A DNA stretch of 64,000 nt. Origin: Pygmaiobacter massiliensis. GTDB lineage: Bacteria > Bacillota > Clostridia > Oscillospirales > Ruminococcaceae. This document shows, in pieces, positions 16,098 through 24,141 of the stretch; position 1 is the first letter of the stretch; the number at the start of each line of letters is the position of its first letter. Under the pieces are notes generated by a model that saw only the letters and a list, made by a program, of their open reading frames with translations, was not told the origin of the DNA and did no database searches. The stretch covers positions 558,001 to 622,000 of the forward strand of contig NZ_OAML01000003.1 in assembly GCF_900199435.1 (NCBI RefSeq), read 5' to 3'. Both the position numbers and the translations under genes were made by a program.

Positions 16098-16126
16098 AGT
16101 ATAAACCTCGAAAAAATGATTGTCAA
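16098..16126 (-). promoter_or_regulatory. Promoter of leader 1/aroF
   Basis: The minus strand reads TTGACA, 17 bases, TATACT. Hexamers and spacing are identical to those of the leader 2 promoter. Confidence 0.85.
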
Positions 16127-16141
16127 CCCTAAATTTTTGGG

Positions 16142-16990
16142 CTAGAGCAGCGCAGATAGTTTTGCGAAATCTTCAAGCAGCATGTTTTCAGGGCGAACCA
16201 TCGCACCTCGTCCAAGCGATTCCACAGCTTCGGCAACGGTTGCCTTCGGCAAAGAAAGCCCCGCGGAAATGCCGTTTACCGCTGTTTTGCGACGCTGGCT
16301 AAAGGCTGCCTTAATAATGGCAAACATGCGCTTTTCATTTGCCGGGCGTACCGGTGGAACGATGTGCGGAACCAGTTTAATGACGGCACTGGTTACTTTG
16401 GGCGGCGGTGTAAAACTACCGGGAGAGACGGTGAACAGTGTTTCCGGCTCTGCAAAATAGCGCACCGCCAAACTGATGGCACCGCTTTCGCGGCTGCCGG
16501 GTGCAGCGGCAATTCGGTCGGCTGCCTCTTTTTGCACCATAACCGTAATGCTTTCAATCGGCAGGCGCTCCTCGAGCAATTTCATTAAGATAGGGCTGGT
16601 GATATAGTAAGGAAGGTTCGCCACTACGGCAACTTTCAGCCCTGCAAACTCTTCCCGAATCAGTTCGGCAAGGTCGGTTTTCAGCACGTCACCCAGCACG
16701 ATTTTTACGTTGTCCACTTCCGCCAGGCTCTCTTCAAGCAGCGCTGGCAGCCGCGTATCCACCTCTACCGATACTACCTTTGCGGCGGCTTTTGCAGCCT
16801 CTTTGGTCAGTACGCCGATGCCGGGGCCAATCTCCAGCACGCCGTAACTTTTATCAATACCGGAGGCTGCAATCATGCGGGGGCAGACGGAGGGGTTAAC
16901 GATGAAGTTTTGGCCGAAGCCTTTAGAAAGCGCAAACCCATGTTTTTCGCACAGGGCGCGGATATAGCTCATATTGGTTAATTCGGGCAT
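16142..16990 (-). CDS. rsmA: 16S rRNA dimethyladenosine transferase
   Basis: The 282-residue protein is of standard size for RsmA/KsgA, which dimethylates two adjacent adenosines in the 3' hairpin of 16S rRNA during 30S maturation. The SAM-binding loop is LEIGPGIGVLTKEAA, preceded by KGFGQNFIVNP, and the catalytic NLPYY motif appears as VVANLPYYITSPI. The C-terminal domain has FSQRRKTAVNGIS. ATG 16990 with AGGA six bases before it gives the family's usual N-terminus; the longer frame up to 17107 is not needed. It lies between the aroF leader promoter and the divergent deaminase. Confidence 0.95.
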   Translation of the reverse strand: MPELTNMSYIRALCEKHGFALSKGFGQNFIVNPSVCPRMIAASGIDKSYGVLEIGPGIGVLTKEAAKAAAKVVSVEVDTRLPALLEESLAEVDNVKIVLGDVLKTDLAELIREEFAGLKVAVVANLPYYITSPILMKLLEERLPIESITVMVQKEAADRIAAAPGSRESGAISLAVRYFAEPETLFTVSPGSFTPPPKVTSAVIKLVPHIVPPVRPANEKRMFAIIKAAFSQRRKTAVNGISAGLSLPKATVAEAVESLGRGAMVRPENMLLEDFAKLSALL

Positions 16991-17099
16991 AAGTGATCCT
17001 GCTTTCCGGCCAGGCGGCCGATTGGTAATTTGATCGGTTTTTCTCTTGTGAAAAGCCGCATTTGAGCTTATTGTAACCATCAACAGTATAACATAATTC

Positions 17100-17128
17100 T
17101 TGCGCAATCTGCAAAAAAACGATATGAT
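17100..17128 (+). promoter_or_regulatory. Promoter of the deaminase/pheA unit
   Basis: TTGCGC and TATGAT are separated by 17 bases, about 47 bases before ATG 17175. Confidence 0.65.
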
Positions 17129-17174
17129 AAAGAAAATAATTACCGGAAACTCGGAAATCTAAGAGGTGAACCCT

Positions 17175-17666
17175 ATGAGCCGTCGCGATAAAATTAATTA
17201 CTATCTGGATATTGCAGATACCGTCTCTCAGCGTGGTACCTGCCTGCGCCGCAACTATGGTGCAATCATCGTACAAAACGACCAGATTATTGCCACCGGA
17301 TACGTCGGAGCCCCGCGCAGCCGCAAAAACTGCAGCGATTTAGGCTACTGCATTCGAGAAAAATTGCAGGTACCCCGTGGCGAGCGGTACGAGCTTTGCC
17401 GCAGTGTGCATGCCGAAGCAAACGCCATCATCAACGCCCCTCGTGTAGACATGATCGGCGCGACCCTTTACCTTTCGGGCCGCGACGCAAAAACGCACGA
17501 ATATATTCCTGATGCGATGTGCTGCAGCATGTGCAAACGAATGATTATCAATGCCGGTATCTCCACCGTAATCGTGCGCATCAATGAGGATGAGTTCCGC
17601 ACCGTCAATGTGGAATCTGAGTGGATTGGCCATGATGAAAGCCTGGAAGGAACCTTCGGCTATTAA
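17175..17666 (+). CDS. dCMP deaminase-family protein (ComEB-like)
   Basis: The protein has 163 residues, a zinc-dependent deaminase of the dCMP/cytidine family. The first zinc ligand and catalytic base are in VHAEANAI. The two cysteine ligands are in DAMCCSMCKRM, where the usual Pro-Cys-x-x-Cys has become Met-Cys-Cys-x-Met-Cys; the spacing is kept. Such enzymes make dUMP for thymidylate synthesis; in Bacillus the relative ComEB sits with competence genes. ATG 17175 follows AGAGGTGA. The stop overlaps the ribosome site of pheA, so the two genes are coupled even though their pathways differ. Confidence 0.85.
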   Translation: MSRRDKINYYLDIADTVSQRGTCLRRNYGAIIVQNDQIIATGYVGAPRSRKNCSDLGYCIREKLQVPRGERYELCRSVHAEANAIINAPRVDMIGATLYLSGRDAKTHEYIPDAMCCSMCKRMIINAGISTVIVRINEDEFRTVNVESEWIGHDESLEGTFGY

Positions 17667-17676
17667 GGAGTCTGAA

Positions 17677-18762
17677 ATGCTGCACAGTTTAGAACATGCA
17701 CGCACCGAAATCGACCGCATCGATGCCGAGATGACAGCTTTGTTTGAGGCACGGATGAAAGCGGTCGGTGAGGTCGTCGCCTATAAAAAAGAGCACGGCA
17801 TGTCGGTGCTGGATGCTTCCCGCGAGGAGGCTGTAATTGCCAAAAATACGGCGCGCCTTTGTGAGCCGGCTTTAGCCGAATATTACACTGATTTTATTAA
17901 AAGTGTGATGGCATCCTCACGTAAATACCAAACCCGGATTTTGTTTGGCAGCCATGTCGGGTACCAGGGGACGGAGGGCGCATTTTCTCACATTGCGGCC
18001 AGCCGTTTGTTTGCGGGTGCAAAGCAGACTGCGTTTGCAAGCTTTGACGACGTGCTTTCTGCTGTGGAAGCAGGGCAGATTGACGTGGGCGTTTTGCCGT
18101 TTGAAAACAGCACCACCGGCGAAGTGGGTGAAGTGCTGGATTTGCTATACCGGCACGAAAACTGCTATATCTCTGGCTGGTATGATTTGGAGGTGCGCCA
18201 AAACCTGCTGGGTGTACCCGGCGCCGTGATGAGCGATTTGAAACAAGTATACTCCCACCCGCAGGCGCTACACCAAAGCAGCGACTTTTTGCGTGAACGC
18301 GGCTGGGAACTGATTCCCTATGCCAATACGGCAAAGGCAGCGGAGTATGTAAGCTGCACCGGAGATAAAACCAAGGCGGCGGTTGCGTCGCAGGAGACGG
18401 CAGCCCTCTATGGGCTTTCGGTGCTGGCAGCAGATATTAACTCGAGCGCAGTCAACACTACCCGCTTTATTCTGATTACACGTACCAAAACAAATATTGG
18501 CAGCCGGTTTGGGTTGCTGTTTACCGTAGACCACGATGCCGGTAGTTTGGTGAAGGCACTGGCCATTATTGGTGCCCATAGCTTTAATATGGAGTGCCTG
18601 CGCAGCCGCGCGATGAAAGAGCTGCCGTGGCAGTACTACTTTTATGCCGAGCTGGATGGGGGCCTTGCAAGTGAGAATGCCACCGCAATGTTAAAAGAGC
18701 TGCAAACCGTCTGCAAAACCCTGCGCACCCTTGGCTGCTACAGCAAAATAGAACAAGCTTAG
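17677..18762 (+). CDS. pheA: Bifunctional chorismate mutase/prephenate dehydratase
   Basis: The 361-residue enzyme commits chorismate to phenylalanine. Residues 1-85 are an AroQ-type chorismate mutase (RTEIDRIDAEMTALFEARM); about 90-275 are prephenate dehydratase (GYQGTEGAFSH, VLPFENSTTGEVGEV, NTTRFILI). The final 75 residues form an ACT domain for feedback by Phe (LLFTVDHDAGSLVKAL). The usual ESRP effector loop is here CLRSRAMKELPW, so Phe sensitivity may differ. ATG 17677 follows AAGGAG seven bases earlier. It stands just upstream of the second aromatic leader peptide but has no leader of its own. Confidence 0.95.
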   Translation: MLHSLEHARTEIDRIDAEMTALFEARMKAVGEVVAYKKEHGMSVLDASREEAVIAKNTARLCEPALAEYYTDFIKSVMASSRKYQTRILFGSHVGYQGTEGAFSHIAASRLFAGAKQTAFASFDDVLSAVEAGQIDVGVLPFENSTTGEVGEVLDLLYRHENCYISGWYDLEVRQNLLGVPGAVMSDLKQVYSHPQALHQSSDFLRERGWELIPYANTAKAAEYVSCTGDKTKAAVASQETAALYGLSVLAADINSSAVNTTRFILITRTKTNIGSRFGLLFTVDHDAGSLVKALAIIGAHSFNMECLRSRAMKELPWQYYFYAELDGGLASENATAMLKELQTVCKTLRTLGCYSKIEQA

Positions 18763-18794
18763 ACAAGTTTTTTGCCACACTGCTGTGCGAAAGC

Positions 18795-18823
18795 TTGACA
18801 ACGTATAAAAATTCACTTATACT
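18795..18823 (+). promoter_or_regulatory. Promoter of leader 2/aroB operon
   Basis: TTGACA, 17 bases, TATACT, beginning 33 bases after the pheA stop. Confidence 0.88.
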
Positions 18824-18856
18824 GGAAAAAACTTACGAATTTTGGAGCCCGTTTTT

Positions 18857-18949
18857 ATGGAAAAGCGAAATTTTAAAGCAGCATATTTTTACTTTAGCTT
18901 CGGTTATTTTTTTACCGAGGCAAATTTGTGCTGCGCAAATCCGGTTTAA
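18857..18949 (+). CDS. Tyr/Phe-rich leader peptide of the aroB operon (leader 2)
   Basis: This is a 30-residue open frame from ATG 18857 (GGAG nine bases upstream) to TAA 18947-18949. Residues 8-22 read AAYFYFSFGYFFTEA; eight of the ten residues at 10-19 are Tyr or Phe. It has the same length as leader 1 and aligns with it through the whole core with one inserted residue, while the ends differ completely. It is followed 25 bases later by an intrinsic terminator and then aroB. The likely role is ribosome-mediated attenuation of the shikimate operon by Tyr and Phe supply. No antiterminator is proven: an obvious alternative partner for the terminator's 5' arm was not found. Confidence 0.85.
   Translation: MEKRNFKAAYFYFSFGYFFTEANLCCANPV
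18896..18922 (+). promoter_or_regulatory. RNA hairpin inside leader 2
   Basis: AGCTTCGGT and ACCGAGGCA give eight pairs (one G-U, outermost A-A open). The nine-base loop is TAT TTT TTT (Tyr-Phe-Phe). A second hairpin, ATTTGTG-CTG-CGCAAAT, follows at 18923-18939. Confidence 0.6.
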
Positions 18950-18972
18950 TGGGCTTATTGCAACAGTGAAGC

Positions 18973-19018
18973 CAAAATCCGGCAGCCTGCGTAGCGGGTT
19001 GCCGGATTTTTTGTTTTT
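18973..19018 (+). terminator. Attenuator terminator before aroB
   Basis: AAAATCCGGCA pairs with TGCCGGATTTT around an inner GCCTGC/GCGGGT region and is followed by TTGTTTTT. The sequence AAGCCAAA precedes the 5' arm, as in leader 1. Confidence 0.88.
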
Positions 19019-19066
19019 AAATTGTGGGCTGAAACAAAACAGCCGAAGCAAAAAGGAGTGTGCGTG

Positions 19067-20068
19067 ATGAAAACACTGCATATGGAGCTGGGCCGAGACA
19101 GCTATGATATCTTGATGGAACATGGGTTGCTGGGCTCGGCAGCCAAATATCTAAACCTCGACCGCAAGGTGCTGATTGTCACGGACGACGGTGTGCCTGA
19201 GCAATATGCAAAGCTGCTTTCGGCGCAGTGTAAAACGCCGTTTGTTATGCGGGTGATGCAGGGCGAAGGGGCAAAAAGCTTTGCTGTGTTTCAGCAGCTT
19301 TTGGCAGAGATGCTGCACCAGAATTTTGGCCGCAAGGACTGCGTGGTCGCGCTTGGCGGCGGTGTGATGGGCGACCTTGCAGGATTTGTTGCCGCAAGCT
19401 ATATGCGCGGTGTGGATTTTTATAACATTCCCACGACCACCCTTTCTCAGGTAGACTCCTCCATCGGCGGTAAAGTCGCCATCAATTTTGAAGATGTTAA
19501 AAACAGCATCGGCGCATTTTACCAGCCAAAGCGGGTGTTAATCGATCCGGAAACGCTGAAAACACAAAATCGCCGCCAGCTAGTGAACGGTTTGGCAGAA
19601 GCAATCAAAACCGGACTGATTCACGATGCGGGACTGTTTGAGATGTTTGAGCAGGAGGATGCACTGGCAAAACTTGATGAAGTTATCTGGCGCAGCTTGC
19701 TGGTGAAACAATACGTAGTAGAAAATGATGAAAAAGAAGCGGATTTGCGCAAGACCCTAAACTTTGGGCACACGCTGGGGCATGGCATTGAAAGTGCAGT
19801 TGGCCTTGGCACCCTGCTACACGGTGAATGTGTCGGCCTCGGCATGCTTGCCATTACAGAGGAACCGCTGCGCAGCCGGATTGCGAATGTACTCCAGAAA
19901 TATGGCCTGCCCACTGCTGTTGATTATGACAAAGAGTATGCGTATGCCGCTGTTTGCCACGATAAAAAGGGCAACGGTGAAACGACAACCATTGTAAAAG
20001 TAACCCAACCCGGCAGCTGCACGCTAGAAGTTGTGCTAACGGCATCGCTGAAGGCTCTTTTGGTGTAA
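19067..20068 (+). CDS. aroB: 3-dehydroquinate synthase
   Basis: The 333-residue NAD-dependent enzyme converts DAHP to 3-dehydroquinate, the second step of the pathway. Recognisable parts are ALGGGVMGDLAGF with the nucleotide loop, the SYMRG and TTLLSQVDSS-like stretch (here TTTLSQVDSSIGGK), and the zinc-binding NFGHTLGHGIE. ATG 19067 follows AAGGAG. It is the first gene of an operon of seven genes, aroB-aroC-aroEK-aroQ-aroF-aroA-tyrA, behind the attenuator; aroC follows after 49 bases. Confidence 0.95.
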   Translation: MKTLHMELGRDSYDILMEHGLLGSAAKYLNLDRKVLIVTDDGVPEQYAKLLSAQCKTPFVMRVMQGEGAKSFAVFQQLLAEMLHQNFGRKDCVVALGGGVMGDLAGFVAASYMRGVDFYNIPTTTLSQVDSSIGGKVAINFEDVKNSIGAFYQPKRVLIDPETLKTQNRRQLVNGLAEAIKTGLIHDAGLFEMFEQEDALAKLDEVIWRSLLVKQYVVENDEKEADLRKTLNFGHTLGHGIESAVGLGTLLHGECVGLGMLAITEEPLRSRIANVLQKYGLPTAVDYDKEYAYAAVCHDKKGNGETTTIVKVTQPGSCTLEVVLTASLKALLV

Positions 20069-20117
20069 TAAAAGCAAATCACGCTGCCGGTGTGGCAGAT
20101 GAAGGAGCGTTGAAATA

Positions 20118-21227
20118 ATGAAAAATACATTTGGCAATGCAGTTTCGGTCACTTTGTTTGGCGAGTCGCACGGGCCGAGCATTGGCGCAGTAATAGACGG
20201 GCTTGCACCGGGAGTTACAGTTGACCTTGACCATCTAAAACAGCAGCTGACGCTGCGCCGCCCCACGGGAAAGCTTTCCACCGCCCGGCAAGAGCAGGAT
20301 GAATTTACAATTGTCAGCGGTTTTGTGGATGGACACACCACCGGTACTCCGATGACGATTTTGATTCCCAATACGCAGCAGCACAGCAAAGACTACGCGG
20401 CGCTACGGGATTTGCCTCGGCCTGCCCATGCGGATTTTGCGGCGCGCTGCAAATACCACGGGTTTGAAGACGTACGCGGCGGTGGGCATTTTTCGGGCCG
20501 CATTACAGCGCCGCTTGTTGCGGCGGGGGCGGTTGCACTACAAATTCTTTCCGCCCACGATATTCGGGTTGGCACCCATATTGCAGCTTGCGCCGGCATA
20601 GCAGATGCCCCGCTGCCAGAAGATGAGAGGCTGCTGACGCAGGCATTGGAAACACTGAATAAAAAAGAGTTTGCAGTGCTCGATGAGATTGCAGCAGCGC
20701 AGATGAAAGCCGCAATAGAAACGGCGCGTGCAGAACTGGACTCGGTAGGCGGTGTGCTGGAAACAGCCGTCACAGGCTTGCCGGCGGGGGTAGGGGAACC
20801 GTGGTTCGACTCCGTAGAAAGTATACTCTCTCATCTGCTTTTCTCGGTGCCAGGTGTGAAAGGCGTAGAGTTTGGCGACGGGTTTGGGCTGTGTGCGCAA
20901 CGCGGCAGTGCTGCCAACGATGCGTTTTGTATCAAAGAGGGAAAGGTGGCGACCAGTACCAACCATAACGGCGGCATCAATGGCGGCATCACCAACGGCA
21001 TGCCTTTGCGCATCCGTACCGCGGTTAAGCCGACCCCGTCCATCTATCAGCCGCAGCAAACCGTAAACCTTGCAACAGGGCAAGAAACAACGCTTTCTAT
21101 TGAAGGCCGGCACGACCCGGCGATTGTACACCGTGCCCGCGTGGTGGCAGACAGCGTGATTGCTCTGGGGCTTTTGGATTTGCTGACCCAGCGTTTTGGT
21201 ACCGACTGGCAGACAGGTGAAAAATAA
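20118..21227 (+). CDS. aroC: Chorismate synthase
   Basis: The 369-residue enzyme uses reduced FMN to make chorismate from EPSP, the last common step. The start GNAVSVTLFGESHGPSIGAVIDG is the family signature; RRPTGK, the SHGGGHFSGR-equivalent (RGGGHFSGRITAP), the NHNGGINGGITNGM block and the C-terminal GRHDPAIVHRA are all present. ATG 20118 follows AAGGAGCG. Because a flavin reductase is needed for monofunctional bacterial enzymes, FMNH2 must be supplied by another cellular reductase. Located out of pathway order between aroB and aroEK. Confidence 0.95.
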   Translation: MKNTFGNAVSVTLFGESHGPSIGAVIDGLAPGVTVDLDHLKQQLTLRRPTGKLSTARQEQDEFTIVSGFVDGHTTGTPMTILIPNTQQHSKDYAALRDLPRPAHADFAARCKYHGFEDVRGGGHFSGRITAPLVAAGAVALQILSAHDIRVGTHIAACAGIADAPLPEDERLLTQALETLNKKEFAVLDEIAAAQMKAAIETARAELDSVGGVLETAVTGLPAGVGEPWFDSVESILSHLLFSVPGVKGVEFGDGFGLCAQRGSAANDAFCIKEGKVATSTNHNGGINGGITNGMPLRIRTAVKPTPSIYQPQQTVNLATGQETTLSIEGRHDPAIVHRARVVADSVIALGLLDLLTQRFGTDWQTGEK

Positions 21228-21286
21228 AGCACCGACGTAAACCTGCACCATGTGCAGATAAGCAGCAGATAGAAAGGAAACACCCT

Positions 21287-22567
21287 ATGCAACCACAGCG
21301 TTACGGACTGCTCGGCGAACATCTTGGGCATAGCTTTTCTAAAATCATTCACGAGCAGCTTGCAGACTATACCTATGACCTCATTGAATTGCCGCCGGAG
21401 CATCTCGCTGATTTTTTGACGGAGAAAAACTTTGCGGCGCTCAATGTAACCATACCATATAAACAGGCAGTCATGCCCTATTTGGATGAAATTGACCCGC
21501 GTGCGCAAAGCATCGGCGCAGTTAATACGATTGTCAACCGTGAGGGTAAGCTTTACGGCTATAATACCGATTTTGATGGCGTAGTTGCCTTAATTGAGCA
21601 TCTTGGCATCGAGGTGGCGGGGCGACAGGCACTCATTCTCGGCACAGGCGGCACCTCCTGTACCGTTGCCGCAGCACTCGAGCATCTCGGCGCAGCGGCC
21701 GTGCACAAAGCCAGCCGCACCGGCAAAGGCGGCGCGCTGACTTATGAAGAAGCAGCACTGGAAAACATAGAATTGATTTTCAACACGACCCCTTGCGGTA
21801 TGTACCCGAAGGTGGGGGAACAGGCGATTTCGCTGGCACCATTTAGCGACCTTTGCGGTGTGCTGGATGCTGTGTATAACCCACTGCGTACTGCATTGGT
21901 GCTTAACGCGGCACAGCAAGCCATACCCGCAGAGGGCGGGCTATATATGCTGGTTGCGCAGGCAGTGCGCGCGGCAGAATATTTTCTGGATACCACTTTT
22001 AAACCGGGTATAACCGAGCAGATGTACCGCACGGTGCTTGCACAAAAAGAAAATTTAATTTTAACCGGTATGCCAGGCAGCGGAAAAAGCACAGTGGGCA
22101 GGCAACTTGCCGAAGTGCTGCACCGCCCCTTTATAGATATTGATGCTGAAATAGTGAAACGTATCGGTTGCTCTATCTCTGACTATTTTGCACAATATGG
22201 AGAAAATGCTTTTCGGGAAATAGAAAGCAGCGTCACCAAAGAAATTGGCGCCCAGACCGGGCTTGTGATTGCCACAGGTGGCGGCACCATACTGCGGGAG
22301 GATAACCTTGCGGCTTTAAAGCAAAATGGTAGGCTGCTATTTCTTGACCGCCCGTTAGAAGCACTGGAAACCGGTAATGGCAGACCACTTTCAGCAGACA
22401 AACAAGCACTCGCAAGGCGATATGAAGAGCGGATGCCGCGTTACCTTTCCACTGCGGATGCAGTGGTGGACGGCAGCGGCAGTGTAGCTGACACTTTAGA
22501 AAATTGTAAAAACGCATGGCAGAGGTTTGGCTTTTTGCAAAGTGCCAGCGCAGATGCTGCAAGATAG
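21287..22567 (+). CDS. aroE-aroK: Fused shikimate dehydrogenase-shikimate kinase
   Basis: One 426-residue frame carries two consecutive pathway enzymes. Residues 1-250 are shikimate dehydrogenase: GHSFSK substrate serines, catalytic Lys59 in NVTIPYK, Asp95 in NTDFDG, and the NADP loop LGTGGTS at 118-124. Residues 255-426 are shikimate kinase: Walker A GMPGSGKST at 261-269, the DID pair, FREIESS, ATGGGT and RPLS. The join lies near residue 250 with no long linker and no frame break. Sequential channelling of shikimate is possible but not shown. ATG 21287 follows GAAAGGAAA. aroQ follows after 15 bases. Confidence 0.94.
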   Translation: MQPQRYGLLGEHLGHSFSKIIHEQLADYTYDLIELPPEHLADFLTEKNFAALNVTIPYKQAVMPYLDEIDPRAQSIGAVNTIVNREGKLYGYNTDFDGVVALIEHLGIEVAGRQALILGTGGTSCTVAAALEHLGAAAVHKASRTGKGGALTYEEAALENIELIFNTTPCGMYPKVGEQAISLAPFSDLCGVLDAVYNPLRTALVLNAAQQAIPAEGGLYMLVAQAVRAAEYFLDTTFKPGITEQMYRTVLAQKENLILTGMPGSGKSTVGRQLAEVLHRPFIDIDAEIVKRIGCSISDYFAQYGENAFREIESSVTKEIGAQTGLVIATGGGTILREDNLAALKQNGRLLFLDRPLEALETGNGRPLSADKQALARRYEERMPRYLSTADAVVDGSGSVADTLENCKNAWQRFGFLQSASADAAR

Positions 22568-22582
22568 AAAGGAGCGACGCAG

Positions 22583-23038
22583 ATGAAATTCTTGGTTTTA
22601 AACGGCCCAAATCTTAATTTTTTGGGAATTCGTGAGCCGGAAATTTACGGAAAAGCAACCTACGGCGATTTAGAAACGCTCGTGCGACAAGTCTGTGCAG
22701 AAGAAGACATAGAAGTGCGCATTGCCCAGTCCAATCACGAAGGAGTGCTCGTGGATGAGATTCAATCGGCTTACGGAGATTGTGATGGCATCGTTATCAA
22801 TCCGGCGGCCTATACCCACACCAGCGTGGCGCTTTTAGATGCACTGAAAGCAGTTGGACTGCCCGCAGTAGAGGTGCATATTTCAGACGTATCTAAACGA
22901 GAAGATTTTCGGCAGATTTCTTACCTTCGGGCAGCATGCATTGCGACCGTGGCAGGCGAGGGATTGCCCGGCTATGCAACTGCAATTGGGCTTTTGAAAA
23001 AACATATCTTAGGTGCTTCGCTACCACCGAATGCGTAA
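22583..23038 (+). CDS. aroQ: Type II 3-dehydroquinate dehydratase
   Basis: The 151-residue enzyme performs the third step of the shikimate pathway. It begins with FLVLNGPNLNFLGIREPEIYG, which carries the catalytic tyrosine of the flexible loop. QSNHEGVLVDEI, INPAAYTHTSVALLDAL and VEVHISDVSKREDFR are the other type II signatures. It usually forms a dodecamer. ATG 22583 follows AAAGGAG. The 86-base gap to the next gene holds no terminator, so transcription should continue. Confidence 0.95.
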   Translation: MKFLVLNGPNLNFLGIREPEIYGKATYGDLETLVRQVCAEEDIEVRIAQSNHEGVLVDEIQSAYGDCDGIVINPAAYTHTSVALLDALKAVGLPAVEVHISDVSKREDFRQISYLRAACIATVAGEGLPGYATAIGLLKKHILGASLPPNA

Positions 23039-23124
23039 TGGCTCTGCAAATCAACGCAGAGTGCAGCTAAAACTAAAATAACCGCACGCAAAGCGACGTA
23101 GACGGAATAGAAAGGGTTTTACCA

Positions 23125-24141
23125 ATGATTATTACCATGAAAAAAGGTGTGCCTCAGCAGGAGACCGAGGCCGTTATCAAACGCATTACTTCTCTCGGCC
23201 TTACCGTTACCGAAATTGAAGGCACTGACTTTGACGTTTTTGGCGTTGTGGGCAACACTACGATGCTGGATGATCGCCAAATTGCGGCATCCCCGTATGT
23301 GGACCATGTGCAGCGGGTTTCTGCGCCGTACAAACTGGTCAACCGCGTTTTCCATCCGGAAGATACCGTGGTAGATGTAGGCGGCGTGAAAATCGGCGCA
23401 GGTCAGCCGATCGCTGTTATGGCAGGCCCCTGTGCTATTGAAAGCCGCGAGCTGACACAGCAAATTGCAGAAAAAGTAAAAGAAGCCGGTGCAACGTTTT
23501 TTCGCGGCGGCGCCTACAAACCCCGTACCTCGCCCTACTCTTTCCAGGGGCTTGAGAGCAAAGGCATCCGCTATATGGTTGAAGCAAGAGAGAAATATGG
23601 TATGCCCATTGTCAGCGAGCTGATGAGTGCGGACAAGCTGGACGAATTTGTGGAAAACGTAGACCTGATTCAGATTGGCGCGCGCAATATGCAGAACTTT
23701 CAGCTGCTGAAAGAGCTGGGGCGCATCAAAACTCCGATTTTGCTGAAGCGCGGCCTTTCCGCCACAATTGAAGAATGGCTGATGAGCGCGGAATATATTA
23801 TGGCAGGCGGCAACGAGAACGTCATTCTCTGCGAGCGCGGCATTCGCACTTTCGAGCCGTATACCCGCAATACGCTGGATCTTTCGGTGGTGCCCATCGT
23901 AAAACAGCGCAGCCATTTGCCCATTGTCATTGATCCCTCTCACGCCACGGGCAATCGCAAGCTGGTGGAATCTATGGCCCTCGCTGCTATCGCAGCAGGT
24001 GCAGACGGTCTGATGATTGAAACTCATGTTGATCCGCCGCATGCTTCCAGTGATGGTGCACAGAGCCTGTACCCGGAGCAGCTGGCTACGCTCATCGAAA
24101 AAGGCCGTGCCATTGCCCATGTTGTCGGGCGGGATTTGTAA
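23125..24141 (+). CDS. aroF: DAHP synthase, type I-beta (operon copy)
   Basis: The 338-residue protein is a paralogue of the stand-alone enzyme at 14866; the barrels are nearly identical through blocks such as GARNMQNF, KRGLSATIEEWLMSAEY and CERGIRTFEP. The N-terminal 70-residue regulatory domain is much less alike (MIITMKKGVPQQETEAVI here), which suggests different feedback properties. It makes DAHP inside the operon that consumes it. The stop codon overlaps the aroA start by one base. The ribosome site GAAAGGG is modest. Confidence 0.95.
   Translation: MIITMKKGVPQQETEAVIKRITSLGLTVTEIEGTDFDVFGVVGNTTMLDDRQIAASPYVDHVQRVSAPYKLVNRVFHPEDTVVDVGGVKIGAGQPIAVMAGPCAIESRELTQQIAEKVKEAGATFFRGGAYKPRTSPYSFQGLESKGIRYMVEAREKYGMPIVSELMSADKLDEFVENVDLIQIGARNMQNFQLLKELGRIKTPILLKRGLSATIEEWLMSAEYIMAGGNENVILCERGIRTFEPYTRNTLDLSVVPIVKQRSHLPIVIDPSHATGNRKLVESMALAAIAAGADGLMIETHVDPPHASSDGAQSLYPEQLATLIEKGRAIAHVVGRDL

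Larger units (their letters stand above)
18763..19066 (+). other. Leader region between pheA and aroB
   Basis: This 304-base stretch without a conventional gene holds the promoter, leader peptide 2, internal hairpins and an attenuator terminator for the aroB operon. No terminator for pheA is visible, so some pheA transcripts could run into the leader. Confidence 0.8.
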
